A stretch of DNA of 64,000 nt from Lasiosphaeria ovina (lineage: Eukaryota; Ascomycota; Sordariomycetes; Sordariales; Lasiosphaeriaceae). Location: positions 5,342,001 through 5,406,000 of the forward strand of contig JAULSN010000004.1 in the NCBI GenBank assembly GCA_033439765.1. The letters are read 5' to 3'. The translations under genes and the position numbers were made by a program. Below, in pieces: positions 1 through 10,472 of this stretch; the first letter of the stretch is position 1, and every line of letters starts with the position of its first letter. The notes beneath the pieces are model-generated. The model searched no databases. It was not told the origin of the DNA and saw nothing but the letters and a program-made list of their open reading frames with translations.

Positions 1-1434
1 TTTCCTGGGCCTCTGCTTCACTCTCCCGGAGTCTTGACGGAAAGTCAGTACGACGACCTCAAGGAGTTCATGCGGGATCGCGAAGGGCCTCTTAAATCTG
101 CGGTAGACAACCTCGAGTCTATCATCCCAAAGGTTGTTCACATGCACAAGAAAAATGGGAAGCTCGTAATCGGGGACGAGTTTTGGCACGCGCTGAGGGA
201 TCTGGTCCAAAAAGACGACTCCGTTTTCACACTCGACGGAAAGGGCGACATCTCCGGCCGGCAGTGGAAAGCCATTGAAGGCCGGCTGAAGAGTTCTGGC
301 CTTCTTTCGGGCTCTGGCTCGACTAAACTGTCACCCGAGGATATCGAAAAAATTGTGGAAAGACACCCGTCACAGTCTTGGGACAATTGGCTGAAGGCCA
401 ACAAGCACAAAGTAGCCAGCCTCCTGGACCAGAATCTGGAAGAGCGCCTGGAGAAAGCCGAGAAGGCCGTCTCCAAAATGGTTTCTACTGACGACATTAA
501 GGATGTCGTGGTGACCAAGAAAGAGTTTCTCAAAGAGCTGGAAAAGAACATGGTCCAACACAAAAACGAGATCAATAGCCAGGTGGATGATCTCAGGTCG
601 TCAATAAAGAATCTGGCCAGCGAGACCCGCAAGTCTGCCTCTTCAGAGGGGCTCACAGAGGAAGAGCTCAAGCCCATCATCGAATCGGTCGTGAAAAAGG
701 CGATTGGCAATGCCCGGCTCAAGGCTGCTGCGCAAAGCAACATTGCCGATTTCGACGCCGAGCTGCAGCGCCGTGTCAACCATTTCAGCACAGGAAACGG
801 CGCGATGATAGATCTGTCGCTGACATCCCCGACTTGGCAGCTACCCAGGCCCCTCATCCCCACTCGGAAGTGGTTCAGGGCGATGCGCGCGCAGCCGCAG
901 TTCCAGCCCGAGAAGTTCGCAGCGCTGACGAGCTGGGAAGAGGCTGGGCAGTGTTGGTGCGCGGGCATCGTTGGCAAGAGCAACACGCGCATCCCTGCCG
1001 ACGTTGGCATCAAGCTGTCGCGCTACGTGATCCCGCAGAACATAGTGGTCGAGCACATCGACCCGGCGGCGACGGTCGACGCGGCCGCCACGCCCAAAAA
1101 CATGGAGGTGTGGGCGCTGTTCGACGAGCACGCGCGCGCCGAGCGCCTCAAGGACTGGATGGCCGTCAACTTCCCCGCGCGCACCGCCGACCCGCTGTGC
1201 CGTTTAGGGTTCGTGCTCATCGCCACCTTCACCTACGACCACCACCCGGCCGACCGCGGCGTCCAGATCCACCGCCTCTCCCCGGAACTCGCCGCCATCA
1301 AGGCCGCCACCGACCACATGCTCGTCCGCGCCGTCACGAACTACGGCGCCGACCATACGTGCTTCTACCGCCTACGCATGTACGGCGAGGAGCAGCCTGA
1401 CCTGGACCAGGAGAAGAGGAGCAAGGAATGGTGA
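1..1434 (+). CDS. SUN-domain protein, 3' part (5' end outside window)
   Basis: The reading frame is open from base 1 to the TGA at 1432-1434, and its first possible start codon in the window is a TTG, so the gene begins upstream. About 477 residues are visible. The first two thirds are charged and helical, rich in Lys/Glu, as in the lumenal coiled coil of Sad1/UNC-84 proteins. The last 200 residues match the SUN domain: an FSTGNG motif followed by ALIDLSLTS-like strand residues, a WCAG segment, and a C-terminal NYGADHTCFYRLRMYGE block that corresponds to the family's conserved end. SUN proteins sit in the inner nuclear membrane and bind KASH partners across the lumen. The transmembrane segment expected upstream is not in the window. 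It is convergent with DBP4, about 600 bp away. The domain call is firm; which fungal SUN paralog it is cannot be told from this fragment. Confidence 0.88.
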   Translation, partial: FPGPLLHSPGVLTESQYDDLKEFMRDREGPLKSAVDNLESIIPKVVHMHKKNGKLVIGDEFWHALRDLVQKDDSVFTLDGKGDISGRQWKAIEGRLKSSGLLSGSGSTKLSPEDIEKIVERHPSQSWDNWLKANKHKVASLLDQNLEERLEKAEKAVSKMVSTDDIKDVVVTKKEFLKELEKNMVQHKNEINSQVDDLRSSIKNLASETRKSASSEGLTEEELKPIIESVVKKAIGNARLKAAAQSNIADFDAELQRRVNHFSTGNGAMIDLSLTSPTWQLPRPLIPTRKWFRAMRAQPQFQPEKFAALTSWEEAGQCWCAGIVGKSNTRIPADVGIKLSRYVIPQNIVVEHIDPAATVDAAATPKNMEVWALFDEHARAERLKDWMAVNFPARTADPLCRLGFVLIATFTYDHHPADRGVQIHRLSPELAAIKAATDHMLVRAVTNYGADHTCFYRLRMYGEEQPDLDQEKRSKEW

Positions 1435-2028
1435 TGGTTTTTTTACTGCCGGGATGTAGGGAGAATCTATATACGCTTGCCTCATGTTCTGTCTACCTAG
1501 GGTTTTATTGTTTCGGGGAATTGGAGAACACCATTTTTGTTGGGTTTTGGCATCGGCATTGGGGAGGGCTTTGGTGTTGGCGTAGGTGTTTTTTGGTTCT
1601 AGCCTGTTGTTCTTCCCTTGTTTACAAAGGCGTAAATATATCGGGATGACGGAAGGGGGAGAGGAGCATGGAGTTGTATGTCGGATTGTAAAGGAAAGAA
1701 ATGAAGGAAGGGAGAGACGAACAAAGGAGAGCATAAAATGAACACGGGTGAAATACCCGACTATTGCCACACTTGGGTTTTGTTCGTGTAGCCGTCGGTG
1801 TTGTTTGACCTCTTACATGTACTATATTCCCTTGGTAAGGTAATTAAACCTGAATCAGAGGAAGTGTGGGCCTGTGTCCTTTTCCGGAAATATTCATGGT
1901 ATTGTTTATAAAAATTTTGATCCCCGACAAAAGGAAACCTGTAACCGCTTTACAATTACGTCTTGGTCTAACAGCAGTAAATCCAGAAGCTAGCCCAGCA
2001 CACAAAGCGCCTACATAAACCCCCGTCT
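1435..2028. other. 3' intergenic region between convergent genes
   Basis: It holds the 3' flanks of the SUN gene and DBP4. Only short shadow frames are present, and no other feature is seen. Confidence 0.6.
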
Positions 2029-4552
2029 CTAGTCTTCCAGCAAGCCAGTAGCCAACGCCTCGAGATCCTGCAGATTGTCGGGCTCGTGGTCCATCTCAAT
2101 GACCTTCTTGCCGTTTTTCTTCTTGTTCTTGGCCGCGAGCTGGGCGCGCTCGTCGTCCGAGTCGTCCTGGAACCACTTCTTAGCCTTCTTCTTTGGCGGC
2201 TCGTCGTCGCCGCCGTCACTGTCATCCCTGTCCCTGTCATCGAGCATCGGCAGCGACCTCAGCAGCGCCAGGGGATCCTCGTCCATCTCGTCATCGTCGC
2301 TATCACTGACCAGCCGGGCCGACTGCTGCTCGAGCTGGGCAAGCTCCTCGCCACGCTCGCGGGCCTTTGCGCGGTCGCGCTTCTCCCGCCGCCGGTCCTT
2401 GGCGGCCTGCTTGTCCTCGACGTCGGCCTCGCGGACCTTGGTGGCCTCGGTCTCGACGAACTGCTCACGCAGGCGCGCGGCGGGGCCCTCCTGCTTGAAG
2501 TCGTCTTCGTCCTGCAGCTCGTACAGCGAGTGCGCATTGCCGTCGTCGTCAAACACCAGCTTGGTCGGCTTGTCCATGAACTTGAGCAGCTTCTTTTTGG
2601 ACTTGAGCAGCTTCTCGCGCCGGTTGGAATCGATCACCAGCTCCGACTTGCCCAGCTGGATAACCTTGGGCATGCCCTGGTCTTTGGTGCCATCCTCGGC
2701 CGCCTTGTCCAGGTCGTCGTCGCCCAGCACTCGCTTGACCGCGAGGAAATCTTGCTCGTCGTCCTCCCCGCCGTTGTTGTTCTCGTCGTCATCGCCCAAA
2801 AGCTTCCGGTAATGGCTTGACAGCACGTCCTGGTTTTGCCGCTCGGCCATCTTCTGGTACTTGGTGCGCACCTCGTCCTTTTTGGATTTCTTGCCCTCGC
2901 CGCCCTCGTAGTCGCTCTCGGACCCGCTCGACATAGCCTCGCGCGACGCGTTCTTTAGCCTCTTGACGTCCTCTCCCTTCTGGAACTTAATCTGTGGTGC
3001 TCCGGCCAGACCCATGCTCGCGGCGAAGGCGTCCAGATCCAGCTTCTTGAACTTGAAGACCTCCTTGTCTTTTTGTAGGTAGATTGAGCGTGTGTAGGAT
3101 ATGAAGGCCTTTTGGCCGAGGTATTTGAGATCGGGCGACTGGAAACAGAGACTCTGCAGCTGGTCTGTGATGCTCTTTTTCTTGGTCTCCTTGACGTTCA
3201 CCTTTTGGATAGGCACCTTTTTGTGTTCGAGCCGCTTCAGGAACGCTAGCTCCGTAGGCTCGAGAAACAAGACAGCCTTGCCTTTGCTTTCGTACCTGGC
3301 CGTTCTCCCAACGCGGTGGATGTAGGTATCGGCGTCCTCGGGGCAGTCCGCCTGAATGACCCAGTCCACGGCGGGGAAATCCACGCCTCTCGCCACGACG
3401 TCTGTCGCAAAGAGGCAGGCAAATTTTGCCGCGCCAAAGCGTGATGTGACTTCGAGCCGCGCCAATTGCTTTTGCCGCCCGTGAAGATGCAGCAGCGAGA
3501 TGCCTGGCTGCATGCGCTTAAAACTCTCGTACGCGAATCGGACCTGCTTGCCCGAAGATAAAAACACGATGATCTTGCTCTTAAGATTGGCCCGTAAGAA
3601 ACCCCACAGCGTCTCCAGCTTTTCCGCCAGCGGCACGACGATATAATGCTGCTGTAGGTTTGTGGGGGTCGCCGATGTAGCCTCCTCGTGCACCGACACG
3701 TACTCGGGATCCTTCAAGCTCAGGCGCGCAAGGTCGGACACCCTCTTGCTCTGGGTAGCGCTGAACAGTAGGGTCTGCCTGTCTTTGGGCAGATGGTCGA
3801 CAAGCGCATCGACCGCCGACTGGAACCCCAAGTCCATGATGCGGTCGGCCTCGTCCAGTACCAGGATCTGCAAGTTATCGACGTCGAAACCGGCCGTCTG
3901 GTCCAGGTGCTGCAGCATGCGCCCAGGAGTGCAGACCAGAATGTTCATCCTCCCCAAACGTTCGGCCTCTTCGCGTAGGCTCTTTCCTCCAATGACTAGG
4001 CCGGCGGAGAAGGTGTGTTTTCGGCCAATTTTCCTCAGGACCTCGAATATTTGGACGGCCAGCTCTCGGGTCGGGCTGATGATGAGGGCACCAAGGCCGT
4101 CGAGCTCGGTCCATTGTGCGCGGTAGAGGGCCTCAAGCACGGGGACGAGGAAGGCCAGCGTCTTGCCGCTACCGGTTTTGGCGGCGCCGAGGATGTCTTT
4201 GCCCTTTAGTGCCAGGGGGATGGCGACTTTTTGGACATCGGTGAGGGTCTCGAAGTGGGAGGCGCGGAGGCCGGTAGAGGTGGCAGAGCAGAGAGGGAGG
4301 TCGGTAAAGCTCTTGATGTCTGGCGACTTGATATCCTAGAGATTGAGGTGGTCAGAAATTGGGCTCGGAGACAACGAGTAGCAGGACAGAAGGCGCTGGC
4401 AAGAAAACCCCACTCCCACTCACAAGTTTGTCGACGGCCTTCCGCAACTTCTCGACATCGTCCTGGCCTCTTTTCCTCTTAAGCGACCGAGCTTCGGTGT
4501 TGGCCTTGGATGGCTTGCCACGCGCGGCGGCGCTTTTGGCACCAGGCGCCAT
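2029..4552 (-). CDS. DBP4: ATP-dependent RNA helicase DBP4 (HCA4/DDX10 type)
   Basis: Two exons: 4552-4424 and 4335-2029, joined in phase 0 across an 88-bp intron (donor GTGAGT, acceptor CTCTAG), giving 811 residues. The start ATG at 4552 gives an MAPG N-terminus followed by a basic [10 protein letters not shown] stretch, as in fungal Dbp4. All helicase motifs are visible: motif I TGSGKT at about 97-102, SPTRELA, TPGR, DEAD at about 204-207, SAT, and HRVGRTAR. The long C-terminal extension is acidic and lysine-rich and holds a conserved [16 protein letters not shown] block. Dbp4 acts in the nucleolus in early 18S rRNA processing and release of U14 snoRNA. The length matches the family (about 770-820), and no lesion is seen. 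Confidence 0.95.
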
Positions 4553-7325
4553 GTTGTCTTTGTTCGGAGCGTCGTTCGGAATCTGCCTCCCGCTTGTTCC
4601 AGCTGCGATTGAGTATCTGGGAAAATTTTGGCGGAGTGCGATTCTGCCATTCATGTTGCCCCACTCACTGCAAACGTGCATGCCGACCCGACCAGCGGGG
4701 TGCCCGTTGCAGACGGGGGTTAGGGTTGGCTTCTGGCCATCTCCACTTAACATGATAACACATCACTAGCACCTTTCGAGCCTAGCATTCGCATCTATTT
4801 TTCATTACACAGTAGATGTGTTTCAGAATGTCAGAGGTAGGTACTGGCAAATATTCTGAGCCGTGGCTTGGATCGATACGAAGCGTCTTCAACAATTAGT
4901 CTTTATGAGCTAGACTTAGCAGTTCCCGAATGTCGATGCCTCACTCCCTCTCCGTACCGCTTGTGCTGTTGTCTGTTCACAGCAGCATAGAAATCCGCCC
5001 AAAGTAGACTCAGACCCGGAATGTCGCGGTGAGAGGGATGCTTTCTTTCGTCCACGTCCACTCTAGGAGCGACTTCCACGGCTAGATCTATCACCAAAGT
5101 GAAATGACTTGATTATAGGTACCATCACCACGCACACACTACTTTGTATATTTCGTATGACCCGGAGGTGAGTATTCCCCAGACCGTGGTTCTGCTTCGC
5201 TGGGCGAGAAACGGCCATGAGCGTGGTGGTTTATAACAACAACATCGTTGCCACCCTTGTTCTTGGATACCCTGACGTTGGCATAGTGAGAATTGCTCTG
5301 CGAGCCACCCACGCCGGGCCCTGGAGCTGGGGAGGGCCTAGGGGCCGGGGAAAGGGCAGGAGTGCTGCGTTCCGATGTTTTAACCCAGTAGCGCGATGGC
5401 TCAGTCTCGCTATGACTAGACCTAACTATTGTTAACGAACTCTTCATCTGTTATTGCCACGGACAAACGACGGGCTAGCTCAGAGGGCTTACATCGAAGA
5501 AAAGACTTGCGGTTCGGTGCTCGGGGCTGTATTCCTGGGCGGCGAGTAGGGACAGAGACAGTGAGAGATGGCTGCGACCTAGTGTCACATACAACGGCAT
5601 GTAAAATAGGGCACAATTGTGGTTGTATTAGAAAGAAGAAAGGAAGGTGGGCGTGCCCTGCATACCCTACTTTATGCGGTGTTCAGGTCATAATAACCTA
5701 GGCCGCAGGCGCCTAGTATATTACGCCACCAATGCAACCCACCGACACTTTCCGACACCTACTGTGTAGTCAATCTTTCCCGAATGGCGAAAATCATGAG
5801 GTTTTAGTCCTATCCTCACTGTGGCTGCATTGCTTTGACCCGGATGCTGCATTGATGCCTGACTGTATCTGAGCCTATCAGCACCCAATCCCTCCCAAAG
5901 TTGCGATTTCTCATCTGCAATGGTTCCGCGTGCCACGGAGGCCTCCACCATCATTCGGAGCCTTGTCCCGCGTGTCCCGCAACTCATCTGGGACTCCGTT
6001 AGACCGCGCAGTAATGAAAGTGGTATTTTGGAGTTTTGGACAGCTGTGAGCCGATTTCGGGATTGCAGTACAGTCGACCGGAATGGCACAAAACCGAACC
6101 ACCATACAAGTGCCCAGACTGAGTCTCAACATCATACCCAAAACGAGCTAATTACATTTCAAACCATGCTTAACCGTGTCAGATTCAGGGTGTGCTTGGT
6201 CATGGGTATAAGCCATTTCACTGTCGTGATAAATCAACCGTGGAAGTTCCTCCTTCAGCTGAGGAAACAGATGAAAAATATAAAATATAAAATAAATATA
6301 TTTCAAACCGTGGTGAATTGCGTGACATTACCACCCTACTTTCCGATATGGTCAGTCAAAACCATCTTGTCTCTACTACAGTGCCCGCCGAGTCTTACGT
6401 GAAACTTCGCGGACAAGTTACGCTGTCGATATTCGGAACTAAAGTCACGACCCAGTGCTCCACAGACAAACATCAGAAACATCAAGAACTAGCTGTCTAA
6501 CAGCAGCGGCCCAACTAACCCCGAAGAGGCCGAGTCATTCAATGCTTCGGATCTCATCATCCCGGCCAAGTCGCAAAAGTCTACTATCCGCCGCTTGACA
6601 GAGTAACACCTCCTTGTTCCAACCAAGGGTCTATTCGGAGTTTTGCGCAAAGCCCACCCGCCAGATGTCAACGGCATTGTTTTCAAGAGAACACTCCAAG
6701 GCAGTGATGACCAAGTTGACTCGGTCGCGTCTTTCATAATATTCGCCAGTGCTACGGTCATGCCGATCGCCCCGTTGTAGATACTTGCAGCAGTGGAAAC
6801 CATATACCAGCGACTGGCCACTGTCACGGCTTTCCTCGTCGTCTTTCTGGTCATCCTCACCTGAAGGACTCTACCAAAGCCGTTTGAGATTCTTGCCGCT
6901 ACGGCTGGGTGAGTTTGCAAATACAACTATGAAGTGCCGTAGTGTTAACCCTTCGTCACTCATAGGTATTCCGCTGTCCTTGTGGTATTTCTTCAAACTA
7001 GAATTGGCGCATGAGTGGTTCATATAGTTAAGTGGGTCCGCGTCACATATCAGCCTGTTCAGGAACTTGGTAGGGCGATGCATTGACAAGGGGTGGCATG
7101 ACTTTGAGAGCCTGAGATTCATGCGGGGCTGGGTCTGTAGGCATCCATCAATACAATTTGAACTAGGCTCCAGTTCCAGGCAACAAACAGGCTCACTGGT
7201 CACGCTGCTCCCGCTTCCTACATAGTACATACGAAGACGGCTTTCTCCCCAAGGTTCCTCGCCTGGTCATTCTCCTCTGCGGCAACATCCCGAACACGCG
7301 GCACCAGGGAAACAATACTAGCACG
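4553..7325. other. Gene-poor 2.8-kb stretch
   Basis: No gene is supported with confidence. On the minus strand between 5139 and 5616 two abutting open frames (one Pro/Ser-rich, containing NNGGNDVVV-like codons in an adjacent phase) look mildly protein-like and could be the eroded end of a gene. Minus-strand frames at 6489-7230 are also open but match no family I recognise. It includes the promoters of DBP4 and of the gene at 7326. Confidence 0.4.
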
Positions 7326-8516
7326 ATGCCCAGAATTCAACGCAACTTCCGCTCGGCCCCGAAGCAGTCGGATGCTCAAAGACAGGAACGGGAAGATAGG
7401 ATCGCTCAAAACCAAGCGGAACAAACCCGATGGGAGAGTCTCCACCCCACCGAGCGACTCGCCGAAGACGGCGCGAAACTTCGGAAAGATATTGAATCTG
7501 ACGACCACATGTGCGTTATCCTCGAGATATCAGCGTCGAATTACTCGAAGTGCCGCGCTGGCAGAGATTGCTTCTACAATCATCACAGGGGCAGCTACGC
7601 TAATATTGAGACCGAATTCCGCATCCGCGTCAATGGCGTGTGCGAACGGCCTTCATACTGGCGAACAACGCATCATTTCTATCATGTCCTCTGCTTCGTC
7701 ACCATGATGGATGTGGAGGAGCTGATCCCGTCCAAGAAATTTGCTTTTGAACCCGGGCTGAACTGGGGGCTCATGGTAAGGAAATGGGTAATGCACCATG
7801 GGCGGGTCAACCTGGATGTGTTGGCAAATTTTATTGATGACATGGCGCAATGGATCGAAAAAGGCGAGAACACAGCACCTTTGGCAGCAACCAGTGACGG
7901 CGGGACAGACGGCCCTGGAGGTACAGAGACTAACCTTGAGGCTACCCGGGCGACAAAGCCCGTACTCCAGAACTATGTCACTGACGCCGAGGACGGGGCA
8001 AACCTCTGGGAGCTCGTGAATCACCGCCACATCTGGGAAGGAACACCAAGACTCATCTTCCCTGCCGCGGACGGCCCGAAGGCCTATGGGCCCTTTGCAG
8101 AGGCCTGGGACGAAGATCCGCCAGCAGAACGGAGCGGTGCTGGTAACGAGGAGGGTGACACGGTTGGCGCCAAAACGCCCCCAAACGAGAGGCGTGTGCA
8201 CTCCCTGGGTCAATTCTTGCGCGAGTATTGGGACCTAATGCAGACTGAGAGAAGAAAGGCGGCGGCTAAGGCGGCACGAGATGTCGAGGCTGGCATGTCC
8301 CGAGAGAGGAGCAATAACACTTTGAGCGATTCGGGAGACAGAAAGGTGGTTGGGAGCACTAACGATGAACAAGACGACAATGGCAGCAGCAGGACGGACG
8401 GAGGAGGGCCACGGAAGAGAAGAAAATTGACAGATCAGGACAATGCAGGGCCAGAAGCCGAGTTGGAGACGGGAGGGGCGGTGGCTACCTCAGAACTGCA
8501 ACCGAAAGAAGACTGA
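7326..8516 (+). CDS. Hypothetical protein with PARP-finger-like Cys/His cluster
   Basis: Single exon, 396 residues, ATG at 7326 and TGA at 8514-8516. I recognise no named family. Residues about 55-130 hold the most structured segment: a C-x5-C pair (KCRAGRDC), an FRIRV strand, then an HHFYHVLCF box with H-x2-C spacing. The order and spacing recall PARP-type zinc fingers, in which two cysteines are followed about 30-50 residues later by H-x2-C. The rest is charged. The C-terminal 130 residues are low-complexity, with Arg/Lys-rich patches such as PRKRRKL that could be a nuclear localisation signal. It stands alone in a gene-poor region, which suits a lineage-restricted gene. The zinc-finger reading is an inference from spacing only. 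Confidence 0.6.
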   Translation: MPRIQRNFRSAPKQSDAQRQEREDRIAQNQAEQTRWESLHPTERLAEDGAKLRKDIESDDHMCVILEISASNYSKCRAGRDCFYNHHRGSYANIETEFRIRVNGVCERPSYWRTTHHFYHVLCFVTMMDVEELIPSKKFAFEPGLNWGLMVRKWVMHHGRVNLDVLANFIDDMAQWIEKGENTAPLAATSDGGTDGPGGTETNLEATRATKPVLQNYVTDAEDGANLWELVNHRHIWEGTPRLIFPAADGPKAYGPFAEAWDEDPPAERSGAGNEEGDTVGAKTPPNERRVHSLGQFLREYWDLMQTERRKAAAKAARDVEAGMSRERSNNTLSDSGDRKVVGSTNDEQDDNGSSRTDGGGPRKRRKLTDQDNAGPEAELETGGAVATSELQPKED

Positions 8517-8639
8517 TGATGATGCGAGGGTGGCGAAATATATCCATACACTGAAATCTGTACTTATAATAGGAGCATGTCCGTATTTATTTCATCACCT
8601 TCAAACTTGGGAAGTATGAGTAAACTGTAAGGCGTCTGG

Positions 8640-9725
8640 GTTCAAGAACGGAGCCATTGCACCGCGAGGCGTTGGCAGCCAGACGAGCTCCACCTTCACC
8701 ACCGTCTTCAACGTCGCCGAGATCAAGTCTGCCGTCAAGGGTCTCGCCAACGAATTCAGCGTGGACTTTTTCGAGGCACCATACAAGACCTGTGAAAACG
8801 CAACCGTCTTCGGCGCCAAGGCCGGCGGCGGCAAGTTCAACAAGGACTACCGTGTCCTCCTCGAAAGCGGCATCTATGCACGCGAGCGAGGTGGTCCTGA
8901 TGGCTTGATCTACTTCATCTCTGACCTACTCTAGGCGAGCCGGGAAAATAAATCCCTAGCCTACGGCGGCATGTTCTACACATATAACGACTTAAAAATC
9001 GCCCTGGCACAGGGCATTGTCATCCTACCACTCGTCAACCCCGACGGCGTCACCTTTGACCAAGCAACCGACTCATGCTGGCGCAAGAACCGCAACCCCG
9101 CCAGCTCCAAACCCAACGATCCAGCCTCCATCGGCGTCGACCTCAACCGCAACTTCGCCCTGGTGTGAAACTACACAAAGTACCTAGCCCCCGGCATCGA
9201 CTCCGCCTCCACAGACCCAGCAACGAAATCCTCTTCGGCACCGGCCCCCTTTCGGAGCCCGAGACCCGCAACGTCGACTGGACATTCGATCAATCCCCAA
9301 CCTAAGCTGGTTCCTCGACTTGCACTCGCCCGCTAGCGTGGTGCTGTACGGATGATGCCACGACTCGAACCAAGCACGTGACAAGAAGATGAGCCTCGCT
9401 AACGCCGCCTTCGACGGCTAGCGTGGCGTCGTCCCTGACGACCCCTCCAAACGCCTTGTGTACAAAGAATACATCGACCAGAAACGATGGGATACACTGA
9501 GCATCACAGCGCTAGGTGTAGCAGGCGCCATGACGAAGTTCGACCGGCCGGCCGTACAACGCGATCCAGGCGCCGCATTTGTATCCCACGTCCGGCTGCT
9601 CGGCTGACCACAGCCACTGGCGTGCGCTGCAGGATCCGAGGAGGAAGGATGTGTATGGGTTTGGGTTTGAGTTTGGGTTCTGGGCTGCTCCGGAAGTTTG
9701 GCAGACACATGGCTGCTTCGGGTGA
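8640..9725 (+). pseudogene. M14 zinc carboxypeptidase pseudogene
   Basis: The hallmarks of metallocarboxypeptidases appear in order but in broken frames. A GIYARERGGPD box (zinc ligand His replaced by Tyr in the HxRE position) lies near 8868-8900, then VNPDGV, CWRKNRNP and GVDLNRNF (9010-9155), then FGTGPLSEPETRNVDW (about 9230-9285), then a WFLDLHSPASVVLYG box (about 9310-9350), then a C-terminal FGFEFGF stretch near 9660. Lesions: TAG at 8932-8934, TGA at 9166-9168, a frameshift near 9220, a second frame change near 9300, in-frame TGA just after VVLYG, TAG at about 9419, and a further frameshift near 9540. Family members here are secreted or vacuolar exopeptidases of about 400-500 residues. 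No functional product is possible. Several stops fit tryptophan or glutamine codons changed by C-to-T or G-to-A transitions. Confidence 0.88.
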
Positions 9726-10472
9726 GAGGGCGACGGGCATGGCCGGCCCTTCTTATTAGCGGGACTCCCTGCTGGTGGTGTCGCTGAGGCTGGCTGAAGC
9801 ACCGCGCAGACCACAACAGCAGAGGCGTTGGTAGCGCGGCTCTTGTGCGAGCTCGAGAGACCCCAGAGCGCCAATACGTTGTCGATCCTAGGGCTCGAAG
9901 CCTGAGCTGGTGGTTAGCTGGATTTATCAGCAGCGCGAGGGGCTGATGAGACGCATGAGAAATATTGGTGGCTGCTGATGCCAGTCGGGCAGGCTTGACA
10001 ATAAACTGGATTGGTTAACGGCAACCTGTAAAGTGTCTGATACGTAAGCACAATGCATAATCTGCCCCACACACAAAAAAAAGGTACTTGATTTACAAAC
10101 TTCGTATGGCTAATTCATCAGAAAAGCGCAGGCTTCTATCAGACGTGGCGGGGTGGCAGCCATTGATTGGCGTGTTCTTTTTAGCACAACCGCGATACAG
10201 CGTTCAGCCCTCGTAATCTAACGAATCTCAGCTGCAGATTTTGGCGGCTAGCGAACATAACAGTCGGAAGTAATAGGCCAGCAAACAACGCTACACCCAA
10301 ATAGTCGGAGCAGAATAGACACAATACTACCAGCAAACAACACCACACCCAACTAATCGGAACATGCGCTAACAACAGAAATGATCCCGCACGCTCCAAC
10401 AACATAGTTTTCCTCTGCCAGCTATTTGCTAAGACTCCGTTGACGAGTATCAACAGGAACAAGCGTCTAGTC
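9726..10472. other. Intergenic stretch with a short tandem duplication
   Basis: No gene is seen. It includes the imperfect 52-bp tandem repeat listed separately and a run of adenines at about 10072-10082. Confidence 0.5.
10278..10381. repeat. Imperfect 52-bp tandem repeat, two copies
   Basis: Two adjacent copies both begin CCAGCAAACAAC (10278 and 10330) and share CACACCCAA and TCGGA blocks at matching offsets. The second copy carries several substitutions. Seen directly; no function is implied. Confidence 0.7.

Noticed and set aside
834..1400. Long Arg/His/Pro-rich open frame overlapping the SUN gene
   Set aside because: It is a GC-rich shadow in another frame of the conserved SUN-domain coding sequence.
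2075..2820. Two long Ser- and Leu/Val-rich plus-strand frames
   Set aside because: They are antisense shadows of the acidic, Lys-rich C-terminus of DBP4.
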